Notes: generated by a model not told the origin, from the letters alone. Shown: positions 13,737 through 26,610, counted from the first letter of the stretch. The stretch: 64,000 bases of DNA from Caprimulgus europaeus (GCA_907165065.1 OU015539.1:15220816-15284815), one strand, 5' to 3'. Numbers and translations: made by a program.

Positions 13737-14184
13737 GGCCACAAAAGATGATTAAGGGCCTGGAGCATCTGCCTGACGAGGAGAGGCTGAGAGAGCTGGA
13801 GCTGGAGCTCTTCTTCAGCCTGGAGAAGAGAAAACTGAGAGGGGATCTTATAAATGTCTGTAGATATCTGAAGTGTGGGGGGCAAATGGATGGGGCCGGG
13901 CTCTTCTCAGTGGTGCCCAGTGACAGGACAAGGGGCAATGGGCACAAACTGGAACACCAGGAGTTCCACACAAACTTCAGGAAAAACTTCTTCCCTGTGA
14001 GGGTGCCAGAGCCCTGGGCCAGGCTGCCCAGAGAGGGTGTGGAGTCTCCATCTCTGGAGATGTTCAAACCCACCTGGACACTTCCCTGTGCAACCTGGTG
14101 TAGGGAACCTGCTTTGGCAGGGGGGTTGGACTGGATGATCTCCTGAGCTCCCTTCCAACCCCCACACCATTCTGTGATTCTGTA
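13737..14184 (+). mobile_element. CR1 LINE, 5'-truncated 3' end
   Basis: CR1 is the main non-LTR retrotransposon of birds; most copies are 5'-truncated fragments like this one. The element starts in the C-terminal part of ORF2 ([20 protein letters not shown], then [11 protein letters not shown]). It runs through the conserved [21 protein letters not shown] and [16 protein letters not shown] segments and GLDWMIS to a TGA stop. It ends with two ATTCTGTR octamers at 14169-14184, the diagnostic CR1 terminus. The frame is open from 13748 to the stop, so decay is limited. Relative to the usual family sequence there is an in-frame expansion of the GAGCTG unit near 13798. It lies antisense to KCNQ1. 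The subfamily cannot be named without a library search. Confidence 0.95.
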
Positions 14185-14555
14185 AAATAAGGACCAAAAT
14201 ATCAGCTTTCATATTAAAAAAAGCTTTCAAGGTTCTAAATTAAGAAATAAGACAAGAAATTGAATATATTTCTTTTTTCAGTGTTATCATTGCTGAAGCC
14301 CATCACTGAACCTGAAAGCATGGAAAAGGCCAAAGCTGGGACTTCTGTAAGTCATGTTCCTTCTCTGCTTCAATGCCAGGCTGCACAAGAGGCTACTCAC
14401 ACTTCCTTCCACTTACCTTTTCACCACATCATCTGTTTATAGCCTGCAAGGTCTATGAGGTTAGGAACTATCTTTTAGAGCATGTGGGCCTCCACTCTAC
14501 TAGGTGTAGTACTTGATCTTACAGGCTGGGCCCTTTGTATGGGCTGGAATATAAA

Positions 14556-14570
14556 CAATAATAATAATAA
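14556..14570. repeat. (AAT)n microsatellite, short
   Basis: Five ATA-type units occur in tandem. Confidence 0.7.
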
Positions 14571-15804
14571 CCTTTCTCAGAAGGATAGCACACAAGTCTG
14601 CTTGTAAATTATGTTGCAGATAAAGTTTCCATCACACTTTTAACTATGAAAAGCTAACAAATCTTACTCTACAGTTCCACAAACACTTTAAGCCAGCACT
14701 ACTGCCAAAAGAAGCAATCTCATCTGGCCAAAAAAAAGGTTAGTTTGAACCCATCTGGGTTCTCCAAGGCAGTTTACAACATAGCTGCACAAATGCTTGT
14801 GTTGGCACAGGGAACGGAGCAGCAGGATCGTTTCTTCAGGTGGCAGTGCCAGTTTATGCAGGCTGAAATCCATTCTTGAAAGTAGAGGCCAGGTTCTCTG
14901 AAGAATTTCTCTCACAAAGCCAAGTAAGGGTGGAAAAGCTGTGGGTCACCCGATTTTACACGTAAAACTGTTAATACTCATCTCCCAAGAATGCAATGAG
15001 GTTAAATACATCCGTGTTTATAAGGCATTACAGAAATCAGATTAGTAAATATTTCTCTCCTCCCTTTTCCCCTGCCCTGGCCACTAAGTAGAACTTGTTC
15101 CGAGTTTCATACACTAAATCAATGACTTGGAGCAGCTCCTAGAAGGTAGCTGTCAAGCTTCCTTCCTGGAGGCCAGATGGAGGTCAGTCATCACACCCAT
15201 GTATTCTGATTTAAAACTGCTCTCTAACATTGCAGCCAAAGCAGCATAAATACACTGTACCCGCCCTGCTGCAGGGAACCACAGAACAGTCAGATCACCT
15301 CCACAGCAGACGTCCTCTCTCACCTTCAGCTGGGGGAACAGCTGCAGAGGGATAAAGGACAAGGAAAGCAACTGCTTTTGCATGCATTCCACATGTAAAC
15401 ACATCCTGTCAAGATGACAGAAACAACAATAAAAACGAGTGTGTCTGAAAAGCACCTTAATAAGGATGTTAATGGCATGCTGGAGGAAAAAAAAAAGTCA
15501 GCCTCAGTGTCATTAGCATAAGGGAAACCATCAAAGTAAGGCAGTACATAGCTGGCTTTCCCAGACTGGGTGTGAAAACAGGCATTTTGGTTATTTTGTT
15601 CTTCAAAGCATGGCTGTTTCTGAGACATAACAATTATTCTTGACTCCCCATCACCTTAAAAAAATGCTTGTTGGTTAGGTGGAAATACCTGATGTAAACA
15701 ATACACTGAGGTACAGGTCCCTGCAATCACTCAACAACTGGCAGAGCCCAGCAGTGCAGTTTTAGGACATCTGTCCTGATGTTTGGTCCCTTGAGGCAAC
15801 TCAG

Positions 15805-15912
15805 AAAGCGACAGAACTCACTTGGTTGCGCAGCCTCTGACGCTGGCACTACCAGGGCACACGAGCACCCATCCTCGTTTGCAGCAAGGCTCAGGACACG
15901 CCAGGAACGTGG
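15805..15912. other. Short CpG cluster in intron 2
   Basis: Seven CpGs occur within about 110 bp, well above the local level. No gene or repeat family is recognised. A possible regulatory element is the only suggestion. Confidence 0.3.
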
Positions 15913-16694
15913 AACAGAAAACACAGGACATGGAAGCTCTCTGAGCTATCCAGACTCCTCCAGCAGCTCAGCACAAACTCCAAGTTCTAAGCTCTACAAC
16001 AAAATCAGTTTATTTTATAAGCTGAGATCAAGTGTAAATGCCCACACTATGTATCCCTAGTCACTGCAGCAAAAGCTCTAAGGAACTCTTTCACAAGACC
16101 TTTCTGAGTACTGAGATAAAATAGGACTGGGCCCCGTATTACAACAAAAACAACCCTAGAAACACTTTGTGCAAGACAAGTCAGACAAAACTGATGCTTC
16201 AGTCATGCTGATACTTTTCATACTACCAAAATATAGTTAAATTAGATAAAAATAAATTTACAGCATTAAGCATGGATAAATACAGCTTATAGTTACATCA
16301 ATCAAACTCTTGTGCTTCCTCAGTTATCCCTAAGTACAAGCAGACACTGTTCAAGAAACCTTTCCTATTACGCCGCGATCCTGCTAATATTTATGGACAC
16401 AGGAAGCTCTGCTGAAGTCATGATGACTACTCATGTGCACAAAGTTAAACATACTGCATAACTGCAAGGCTCATGCCATAAAAACTTCATTTATAAATGC
16501 ACAACCTAATTTGGTTGCCTATACACATATACATAAAAACCCCAGCATATAGAGTCTTGCCTTTTTTTTGTTCCCTCTCCTAAAACCATGGAATAAACTC
16601 TCAGTAGGGTGGAGTTGCCAGAGGCTCTACTCAATGCCAATTAAATCCAGCTAGAATTATTTTTTCTAATCATTGATAAAAATAGAACCATGTT

Positions 16695-16726
16695 CTATAT
16701 ATATATATAAAAATATCTATATATGT
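16695..16726. repeat. (TA)n microsatellite
   Basis: An alternating TA stretch with a short A interruption continues as ATATCTATATATGTA. Confidence 0.85.
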
Positions 16727-17415
16727 AAACAAGCATACATATAAGTATACATGAAGAAATCCTAGGGTGACCTCTGTACCTTCTTGTTCCCCCTCTGTGC
16801 ACAGTCAGGTGTTTGCCACTTTTTTCATGGCACGGCAGGTTTCTAACAGGATGTTCATTTACTCGTTCCCCTTCCCAGAGCAGTCAGTGCTCAGTGCTGA
16901 GATGCACTTTCCTACCATGCAAAAGTCAAGAATTGAAATAATGAAGTCTTTAGAAAATGAACTCATAAAAGCTTACTTCAGAGACTACCAAGAAAAAGAA
17001 AGCCACCAAGAAGTCCAGTTACTTTTGGTTTTTAGCCAGTTAATTGAACCCACTTAATCCAACATCACAAAATAAAATTCTTAATGCATTCAACTCCTTT
17101 AAGTTATTTTCTCTCTGCTAACTCCTGGAACATCCTTTCTTCTAAGCCATTGGCACTCACTGCTCTTCTGCACTACAATTACACCACACCTGCAGAGTTT
17201 ATTCCAGTACTGCCTACCAAGGGCCACTTAAAGCCATTCAAGAGCCACCAGCTAGTGACAGCTGGCAAACTCAAACCTGCCTCAGTAGTCTATCATATGT
17301 AATCAACTGCAAATAGAACTTCAACAGACTCATCCCATTATTTCCTAGCTAATTCCCCTTGGGAAAACAAGCCAGCAAAGCTTCCACTGTGAATCATGAA
17401 GCTAGTTTTGCCCCT

Positions 17416-17437
17416 GTCCCTCCCTCCCTCCCTCCCA
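17416..17437. repeat. (TCCC)n microsatellite
   Basis: Five TCCC units lie in a longer pyrimidine tract that continues to about 17460. Confidence 0.85.
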
Positions 17438-20321
17438 CCTTCTCCCTTTCCCCTCTCTTTGCATCAGCTCACTGCACTGTTTCAGCTTTTCAGCCTGATA
17501 TCCGTTATGTTATGTCAGCTGTTACATTACACTTAAAACAATAGACTCCAGCTGGCCGAGGTCAGATGTGAAAACAAGGACCTAACAAAGCCATAGACCC
17601 TCCAGTTATACTGAAATTGAGATACACACTGAATGTAGCACTTAATGACAAACTACTTTCCAGACATTTGGGCAAAGCATAAAGGAAACACCTGTCACTG
17701 CAAACATTACACACTAATCCAGATAAATCCTAAATTTAAAAATCTTTCTTTTCACTTCTTGGCTCTACCATGCACCAGTATTTCACAGCTTTCAATTTTT
17801 TTCCAAGATGGAATTTGTATTATTCTGCTTGTTTACTAAAATATTAAATAGAGAAAAATGTGTATACTCTCAAAGAAAATATGTTTACCATGTTACTTTT
17901 ACACTTACCAAGCAAATACTCTTGAGCTTGACATGGATTTACACCCCAGAAAAGTTTAGTCAAAGTTTAACCCTTAAGCAGAAAACTCAACAAAAGAAGT
18001 AACAGTGAATGAAACACTTTTCTGCAGTGATGGTATTTTCCTGGACACACCTTTGAACAGAATTGATTGGAGTGCAGCTACACTAGATAAATAAAGAAAC
18101 AAAACCCATCTAACTGATGTGACTTATGAGAGCAAACACAAGCTCTTGAGAACAGGGGAACTAAGAACAACTCTGGAGCACAAAGCCACCTACATTTCAA
18201 ATGGCTGCATACAATACAAACACCCTGTTTCTGAAAACTGTCACTCTGCTGCAGTTTATCTCTGAAAAGCTTGCACAGCACTAAAGGACAACCTGGCCCC
18301 GTGCTCATCTCAGTCTTTGGCCAACACCCCCATGCTGCCATCAAGGGAGGTCACCATGTCGGATCACAGAGGCCACCGAGCAGCCACCAGACAGCACCAA
18401 CCTACCACTAGTGGCTGGTGCTGACCTGCAACTCGTCACCAGCTCCCCCACGAGCTTGAGGTAGGTCACTCTTCCCAGAGCCAGGCTTCACTTCCAGCAT
18501 TTGAGCCTCAATAAACGCTTGGTGCTCCACAGCCATCTCATCCCTGTGTCCTGTGGAGATAAAGGCTAAATCCCAATTCCTTTACTCACAGTGCCTTAGT
18601 TACAGGCTTTATTTTAAATGCCAGGGTTCAAGTATGCCACCACAGAACTCCAGGTACAGAAATCCAAGAAGAGGGATGGGTTTTTTTTTCATAGTTCTTA
18701 GGAAAGGCAATTTTCTGCATCCAAGCTTATCAAATACACACTCCAGTGTAGCAGACTAAAATTAGAATTCAAACCCTGAACATTATGAACCTGCCAAAAG
18801 AAATGTATGCAATACATGCATAGAGTCTTATTTTCTGTAAAAATCACTGCTTATTCTTAACATATACATCTAAAAGTAATTTTTGGTGGTAACTCCAGAG
18901 AGTTTTAGCCAAATAAACTTTTTATTTTTTCTCCACTGAAAAGGGAACATCTAAGACCTCCAGTCTTATGCAAGAGCATACCTAGGAGGACCTAACATAC
19001 TGGAAATCTTTCAGTGTGTTAACAAGTTTAGTACCTTTTCCTTTCTCCTCCGTGCAAATACTTGTCCAATTCATTTCACTGAAAGCTTTAATTGTTCTCA
19101 CTTTTTCCAAAAAGTCATCCACATGACAAGTAATCAGGTAGGCCAAACAGCATGAATTTTGTGGCTGCAACCACAAAGTGGCCAGGCTTGTCTCTGGCAG
19201 CAATGTTTACACAGCCCTTTTCTTCCACTCCTCTCTCCCAGAATTATTTTTGTTGATCACTCGTATAAAAGTCCCCAAGCTCATGTGAAAAAACATCTCT
19301 TTATTAATAGTTCACTTCTTCCAAAAGATATTTTTATCTACTTCAGGACATCATCCAAGGTCTGAATCCAGCCACCCCAGACAGGACACAGCATGGTCCA
19401 ATGCTGCCCTCTGCAGATTTTAAAGGCAAACTAGAGCTCCCTTCTGCAAGTGTATGATTTTAGCACACATAAAAACAAAAAGCAGCTCACCTTTGCCTGG
19501 TCTTAGCGTGCTTACCTCCTCTATCACCTCTGCACTCCTTCCTGACATTCCTCTTCAGCTCAGACCTCATCTACACCAAACCTTAACAACGAGCTTGTCC
19601 TTTGTTTAAAAAGCCCAATTCATTAACTGGGCTCAGCTGTCCCTAACAGACAATCATCTTCCCACTTTCGAAGCACCTGTTTTGGCTCCCTCAATCCTGT
19701 TCAGAATGGACATAAAGCAGAAGTTAAGCTGGACTAAAAGCACGTTCATGCAACCTCCTGAAGCAAATTAACTCCCTTTAACATCACATTTACATTAAGC
19801 ACATAATTCTCCTATACAGACCAGGGGAGTTGACAAGGGGTTGCTCTGCAAACAACTGGACTGAGTTAAGATGTTACTACCAGCAGCAGTTCAAACCAAC
19901 ACAGCTGATCTTGCAGTGAAGCAGATTAGAAGCACTGGGGTTATCTGCCAGCAGGGCTCAGCTACAAGCACCAGAACTGCAGATTGAAGCACAACGAGAA
20001 ACACCTGGGTTCAGATTCAGAAGCTCCTTGTTCCATCCACTCACTACACTGTCACCTAATTAAAAGGGGGGAAGGCAATTTTCATTTCTATTCACATTTC
20101 CTGAGCCTCCAAATCTCTCATATTTGGCCTTTTTACAACAAATTAAAATGCAGAGAAGCTAACTTTAAATGAAAACTGAGACTCTCAACTCCAGCTATCA
20201 CTGGAGTGACAAAAAGGAAATGCTTCAGTGAATGATTCCCTGGACAAGTCTACCTGCAGGTCCAGCAAAGGAAAAGGATCAAAGGGCACAAGTCCATCAG
20301 GCACACGTCTTCCACACGAGC

Positions 20322-20339
20322 TGACCTCACTCTAGGTCA
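20322..20339. promoter_or_regulatory. Candidate nuclear-receptor site, everted repeat ER6
   Basis: Two perfect consensus half-sites face outward with a six-base spacer: TGACCT, CACTCT, AGGTCA. The symmetry extends one base on each side. ER6 elements are known targets of RXR heterodimers with PXR, CAR or VDR. It lies in intron 2, about 4.1 kb downstream of exon 2. Binding is inference from the motif only. Confidence 0.35.
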
Positions 20340-20964
20340 GACCAGGGGACATTGCTGAGGCTGCAAAGACACATTGTTCACTTTCTCAATCTACAGTTGC
20401 TCTTCAGAGAGTCTGCAGTCTAGATCAGTCTGTAGAGCTATCACCAGACATCCTTTACAGACATTAATCCCATTTCATTTTTCAAAAGGATAAAATGCAC
20501 CAATGTCCAGATTGTAAGTCCCTGTCTTGGCCTTTTTAACCAACAAAGACAGTCAGAAAGAAAATGCTGGAACCATTTTGAACTAGTTGAACCATTTTTT
20601 CCTCTGTGAAGACCATCTTCAGAATCAAAAGCTATAGGTATTTTCCTCTTTCTCACAACACTCCAGGAAAAAACCCAAGGCTTATACTCAAAACAAAAAA
20701 TTATCTTAAAAGAAGAAATAGAATCTAGATTTCTCACAGGCCTAGACTCTGTGCCACTTCCTCTTAAGTGTAGGAGTAATTTCAATGTCAATAACATAAA
20801 TGTTAACCACCCAAAACTATCACCTTTTATCTTAATTGGTAATCTTTTTAATATTTAAAAATTATTTAATCTCTTCTGTGAGAAGTATGCTAAAGTAGAA
20901 AAGGAACTCAGAAAACTGAAAGCTGGAAAGAGCTTTTACTTTCATCATAAAAACTTACCCTTCC

Positions 20965-20977
20965 TTTTTTTTTTTTT
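20965..20977. repeat. Poly-T run
   Basis: Thirteen consecutive T. Confidence 0.8.
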
Positions 20978-21428
20978 GGTTGGAATCAATACTGAAATAA
21001 GATTCCTACAAGAAAATAGTTTTTTCAGGCACACTAAATATCCCTTGGTTCAGCAGAATATTTAATCCCCTTGGATCAGGCACTTGGATTTTCTTAGATC
21101 ATGCTGAGATAACAGCATTCTGCTGTGTTCTGGCACCATAAAATCCTTGCTTATGAAAATAAAAGAAAAATATGGCCTCTCTGGGAACATAACAACTCTG
21201 AATTACTTTTTTCCATAGTTTAAATATTGTAGTCTCAAAATCAATTTTTACACAGATATACCACATTCTCTTTATGAGTCATGGCAAAAGCTCTCCTGCA
21301 CCACTGTTTTCAATGGGCCAAGTGTACATGTACCCTTCAAAATGATGATCCTTTCACAGCCTTGGCTCAGGCTCCAGCTCACGCTGGGCAAGTGCCAACG
21401 AGTAACTGCAATCAAACCCCCTCCAACA

Positions 21429-21442
21429 GCACCATCTAGTGA
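21429..21442 (-). promoter_or_regulatory. Candidate CTCF site
   Basis: On the minus strand the sequence TCACTAGATGGTGC matches the CTCF core at 12 of 14 positions, including the central CACTAGATGG. It is in intron 2 and faces opposite to the candidate at 26755, with exon 2 between them. Motif evidence only. Confidence 0.28.
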
Positions 21443-22239
21443 AAAAAAGAGATAAAATAAACACATGCAAATTTAAACAGTTTTCACTGCATTCTGGAAG
21501 CTAACAAAAGGCCAATTCTCTCCTAATCTCCCGTTACAACTGCACTTAGGTATAGCTTTCAGCAAGGCTCTTTGCCTCCTGAAGTGTGGTGACAAGTAGA
21601 GAAAGATTCAACAGCTAATTGTAAGGTTTTTGTCTAAAACTTGAACACCACTTGGATCACATATAAACTTTACCTTGTTTATTTTTCCAAGGTTAAGCTT
21701 GCATTTTTCTTTTTGTTAGGAAAAACAGAAGCATTTTCAAATGTTTTAAAATAACTGATAAAGTAACATCTTCTGTTTCCTCTGGTAGTGGGAGGTGATA
21801 TTATAAAACATGCAACTCCAGAGTAAAAATTAAATCATATAAACATATAATCTCACCAACCTTTTTAGATCTTATTTTCATATAATTGTAATATCTTGTT
21901 TGACTATATTATTGAAGCATGAAAGTCTTGTTCATGAAAAGGGCACACGTTTTCCATCTCTAACTTCAATGTGACCAGTCTCACTGGTTTCAAAAAGACA
22001 CTCTGCTGAAGTTGTGCAGGTGCTTAGATCTTTCACAGGGTCAGAGCAAAAAACTTTGGCTATGTGGAGGAAATAGAGCACTATAGCTCTTAGCTATGAG
22101 TGTTTTCAAGGGTCTTGTGTGAATGGTTTTTCAGTCAGGAGGAACAGATTCTGTACTTCTCCCAACATGCATCTTCAATGCCACCTAACTCATGAGTGGG
22201 CTGTAGAAAGGATTCTGTAACAACAGTAGTTTACAGATA

Positions 22240-22255
22240 ACACACACACACACAC
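22240..22255. repeat. (CA)n microsatellite
   Basis: Eight AC/CA dinucleotides in tandem. Confidence 0.85.
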
Positions 22256-23118
22256 CTGCTTTTACAGTTATTTCATCCCATTTTCAAGATGAATCAGACT
22301 TGCCCCATGGGCTTGTTTCAGCTCAGCATACCCACATGCTAACTCTGAGCACTCATTTCCACACACTCAGTGTGATAAAGTCATTTCTTGCATTTCCACA
22401 CCTATGGCTGCCTAGCGAGAGCCTCCCTCCCAGCCTGAGTACAAGAAGTCCACAAATCTCAAGGAGGCAAAATTTCAAAGCATGATACAATGTTTGGTAC
22501 CACTAACTATCTCAGTCTTATATTTGATGCACTTCAAAGTGTAATTCATTTAGAGAGAATTCTACCCTACATAGGAAATGACATCTAAACAAAAGGCAAT
22601 CTGCTCTTGGACAAAGCTTCTGGAATTTTCCCTTTGGAACGCAGATAGGAAAAGGTGGGCACAATTCTACAGTCTTCAAAAGAAAGAATTAAAGGTCTCT
22701 AAGTGTTACTTGAATTATTTTAATCTCAAAGAGCACACACCCAGGCAGTGTAATTCAAGTTTCATGGAATGATTTGAGGTCTCACAAACCTTAAATTGCA
22801 CAAGCTGGTAGGTTGTTACTACACTGCTGCTCCTCTGAGATCTCTCTCCACTCGGTATTAGTTTGCAAATCAACTTGTTGCCCTTCTTTGCTCACCTACA
22901 GTGTTACCTACCTTCATGGTCTGGCTCCAAATAAAAACTAGTATCATGATATAACTAAAAGTCCCTCTACAAACACAAAAGAGAAATTAATTTGTACTGC
23001 AAAGCAGGAGAAAGAGTGCTCTCCTAAGCTTTAGTAACTCTCCTCACATCACCACTGGGGATGGAAGCTTGTACTGTGTTTCTTCCCATTTGGCTTTTTA
23101 ATCCCTGTATGCTGTTAC

Positions 23119-23132
23119 TTTTTTTTTTTTTT
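23119..23132. repeat. Poly-T run
   Basis: Fourteen consecutive T. Confidence 0.8.
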
Positions 23133-24095
23133 ACTTCTTTCTTTGCACTTGACAGTTTCTTTTCAGCCAGTCACCTGTGATTAACTCCTCCCTTAAGAAT
23201 TCAGTTACATCTCATTTTGACAGCTTGTAATGATACATTAGAATGAAAGCAAAACCTTAAAATAAGAACAGAATGGGTAATTTTACTGGGTAGACACTAA
23301 CAGGAACCAGATTCTGACATTTATTTTTGTGTTAAAAGTGCCACAACTCTTGAAAGTCTCACCAAAGCTGGATAAAGCAGAGAGCACGTTGGCCCATCTA
23401 CTGCTTTGGGCTGATGAATCACTCTAACCCCTTTAAGTTTCTTGAAAATTGCCACAGTTAATCCTTTAGGAAAACAACATCAAAATATGTCAATACTGAA
23501 TAAACAAACAACTGCTGAATTCCCAAGGAACTGTGATACCAGGATATCAGTGTTAAAAATTAACAATAGTTTTTCTCATGATATAGAGCAGGAACATGGA
23601 TTCACACTACTTAGAAAGCAAGATAATACAGAATAATATGAACATGCACTGGATCTCACATACATTGTATGGAATCCCTAATGCATTGCATAGATATTAC
23701 ACTAAATATATTACACAAATACAGATAATACAGACTGCACACAATATGAACACACAAAATCAGTTTTTTTCACAGGGAGGGGAAAAAAATGTAACATCAC
23801 TGGTTATGTTGTCACTAGAAGTTCTTTTACTGAAACAACACACTATATCCATGTAAAATATGATGACTTATTGCAAAGGTGAGTGACATATTATTGCAAG
23901 TGTAATTCATCATAGAAATTGGCAGAAGTATCCACAACTACTACTTATGGATTAAAAAAACCCCTTGAATCTGTACAAAAAGAAAACCTCAAACCACAAA
24001 ACAAAAGGTACTGGATATAGAAATAGATGTATAAATTCTCTAGTGATAGAAAGTTGGATCTGACATCAACTGAAAGAAAGGGCTTCCACTTACTT

Positions 24096-24112
24096 CCCCC
24101 CCACACACACAC
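24096..24112. repeat. C run followed by (AC)n
   Basis: Seven C run straight into five AC units, about 330 bp downstream of exon 2 on the gene strand. Confidence 0.8.
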
Positions 24113-24424
24113 TATGGTCAGGTGTCTGGTCTTCAGTATGGCTGAAAAATGGATTAACCTGAGCAATATCATAGATTGAAGTTTAATTAAAACAGCCTTG
24201 TGTATTTGACACAATGTAGATGGTCTCAGTATTGACCACATAGAATAAGACTTGGGTTTTGTACTACCATGACTTTTAATGTTTCTGTGGCTTTACAGAT
24301 TCATTAGGAAAAAGCAGAAAAGCCTCTTGTCAATTAAACCATAAGGAACATTCTACTTGATATGGTTCTACCTAATGGTCAGGAAATGAGAATTTGCACC
24401 TTAAGAACAAACATGCATCCATCA

Positions 24425-24590
<166 letters not shown>

Positions 24591-24862
24591 AACCTAGAGG
24601 GAGAACAGATAATGGTGCCATTACAAATCATCTGTACACACAGAAATGTCATTGGTATTGATTATCTTAAAATACAGCTGGTAACTTTTGAGTGATCCTG
24701 CTTCATGTTCATTTCTCTTTGGACAATGAGGTTTTGGGTTGGATATTATCAAATGAAATCATACAATAACATGAGCTTTTACCTACCTCTAAGACTTGCT
24801 GCTTCCTAGCCCCTCAGGAAAGCAGCAGTCCTTTCCAGCTGTAAGGGCTGCTACAGCTGAAT

Positions 24863-24879
24863 CACCACCACCACCACCA
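24863..24879. repeat. (CAC)n microsatellite
   Basis: About six CAC units, roughly 330 bp upstream of exon 2 on the gene strand. Confidence 0.85.
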
Positions 24880-25088
24880 TTTCAAATTTTGCCTTTTTAC
24901 TGTTCCAAATTCTAATAAAATCCAAAGAGAAATCCCAGCTAAGCCAGAGCTCAACAGGCTCTGCTCACACTTGTATAATCAATCCCCAAAAGGCCCCAGA
25001 TAAATAAAATCTGGCATTCAGCATCTGAAACACAACCTAGAACCGATTCAATTTTTAAATAAAACAAAATTTCAAAGTAACTATCAGA

Positions 25089-25106
25089 GGGGGGGGGGGG
25101 GGGGGG
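25089..25106. repeat. Poly-G run of 18
   Basis: Eighteen consecutive G on the plus strand (C on the gene strand), about 550 bp upstream of exon 2. Such runs are prone to length error in sequencing and to length variation in populations. Confidence 0.85.
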
Positions 25107-25167
25107 ATATAAAGGTTTGTCCCCTCTACCCAAGTGAGTCCTTAAGGGAGGGGGCCCTGGTTCCCAA

Positions 25168-25196
25168 GGTTTGAAGGCAGCCTCTGCCTTCAAACC
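25168..25196. repeat. Perfect 12 bp stem hairpin
   Basis: GGTTTGAAGGCA and TGCCTTCAAACC are exact reverse complements separated by five bases. The hairpin sits in a G/C-rich pocket next to the poly-G run at 25089. No terminator or RNA role can be assigned. Confidence 0.8.
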
Positions 25197-26256
25197 CCTT
25201 CCCCGAGCAGCTCCAGGGGTGCCCCCCACCCTAGACTGCTGCTTGCCTAAGAGGAACAGAATGCATCTGGAAAATAAAACATTTAAGACCCAAACTGGAT
25301 GCTATCCACTACACACTGGGCATAGACAGCTTCCAGTTCCCAAATAACTGCGTTTTTCTCTTTAAGACTTGACAGGAGCAACGAAGAAGACTGAAAACAT
25401 TCACTTATTAAGCACAGATCTAGTTGTTAGGAATATTTTTCACCATTCTGTTCAGGCAAACACCACCAATTGCACTTGACAGAAACTTGCTGCAAAATCC
25501 AGTAACTAAATCACACCACCCCAGGCCCCCAATTACAGACCTGAAACGATTAATCAGGTTTTTTCCTCAGAAAAACAACAACAGAAAATAACTGACAGAA
25601 TGAATAAACTGAACTCAAGAGGAAAAATATTAAAACGAGACACCAGTGGCTGCAAATTGGCCTGGATCAGCTGATGTTACCCAGAGCCCTTAGATTTTTT
25701 CACCTAAGTGAGAAATTCATTAGATGAATGTTTGGGAAGGCCAAGCAAAGGTGTGACAGTTGACATTATAAGCCAGACTGCCCAATAATAACTTCAAAAT
25801 AGAGCACATGTGATCCAATGCACACATAGACAAATGATACTGTAATACATTACAATCATAGACACAAAGTTTGTAGGTAATTAGGTACAAAAATCAAATT
25901 AGTGAGTGATAACAAACTGAAGTTAATAGGACAGAGACACAAAAACACAGATGAGAATATACTTTCACCTAGGCAAAGTATAAATATGTGAGTGTTTCTG
26001 GTTTATCTCTAAAATCTTCCCATTTTTACCTTGTATCTCTAATTTTGTCCATTCTCAAACAGCAGTAAGTTGTGCAGACAGGCAAGGAACACAAGGATGA
26101 GCCTGTCATTTCAAAGATAACATCAATGTTCCCCAAGTGTCCAGCCTTTCTATCTGCAATATTCTCACATTGCTGAAGACGGATAACACACGACAACATG
26201 AACATAAAGGGGTGGTTACATGGAGGTGGCTAAGGGTCTCTGGACAAAAAGTCCAA

Positions 26257-26610
26257 CACAGAATCCCAGACTGGTTTGGGTTGGGAGGGACCTTAAAGCT
26301 CACCCAGTGCCAACCCCCCTGCCAGCAGCAGGGACACCTTCCACTAGACCAGGTTGCTCAAAGCCTCATCCAACCTGGCTGAGAACACTTCCAGGGAGGA
26401 GCACCCACAGCTTCTCTGGGCAACCTGGGCCAGTGTCTCACCACCCTCACAATAAAGAATTTCTTCCTCAGATCTAATCTAAACCTCCCTTCTTCCAGTT
26501 TAAAGCCATCACTCCTTGTTCTGTCATTAACTGCCCTTATAAAAAGTCCCTCCCCAGCTTTCTCATGGGCCCCTTCAGGTATTGGAAGGCCGCTATAAGA
26601 TCTCCCCTTA
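26257..26610 (-). mobile_element. CR1 LINE 3' end, bird type
   Basis: Read on the plus strand, the block opens with CACAGAATCCCAG and TGGTTTGGGTTGGGAGGGAC, the reverse complement of the CR1 3' end. It continues with the well-known CCACTAGACCAGGTTGCTCA and CTCACCACCCTCACA segments. The match ends after CGCTATAAGATCTCCCC at about 26610, where a 5' truncation is inferred. The wording differs from the copy at 13737, so the two belong to different CR1 subfamilies. It lies in the same orientation as KCNQ1, about 1.7 kb upstream of exon 2. No intact ORF remains. Similarity to the remembered consensus is high, suggesting an avian-era insertion. Confidence 0.94.

Noticed and set aside
13720..14230. 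ORFs on the minus strand opposite the CR1 copy.
   Set aside because: They are shadows of the CR1 ORF2 frame on the plus strand.
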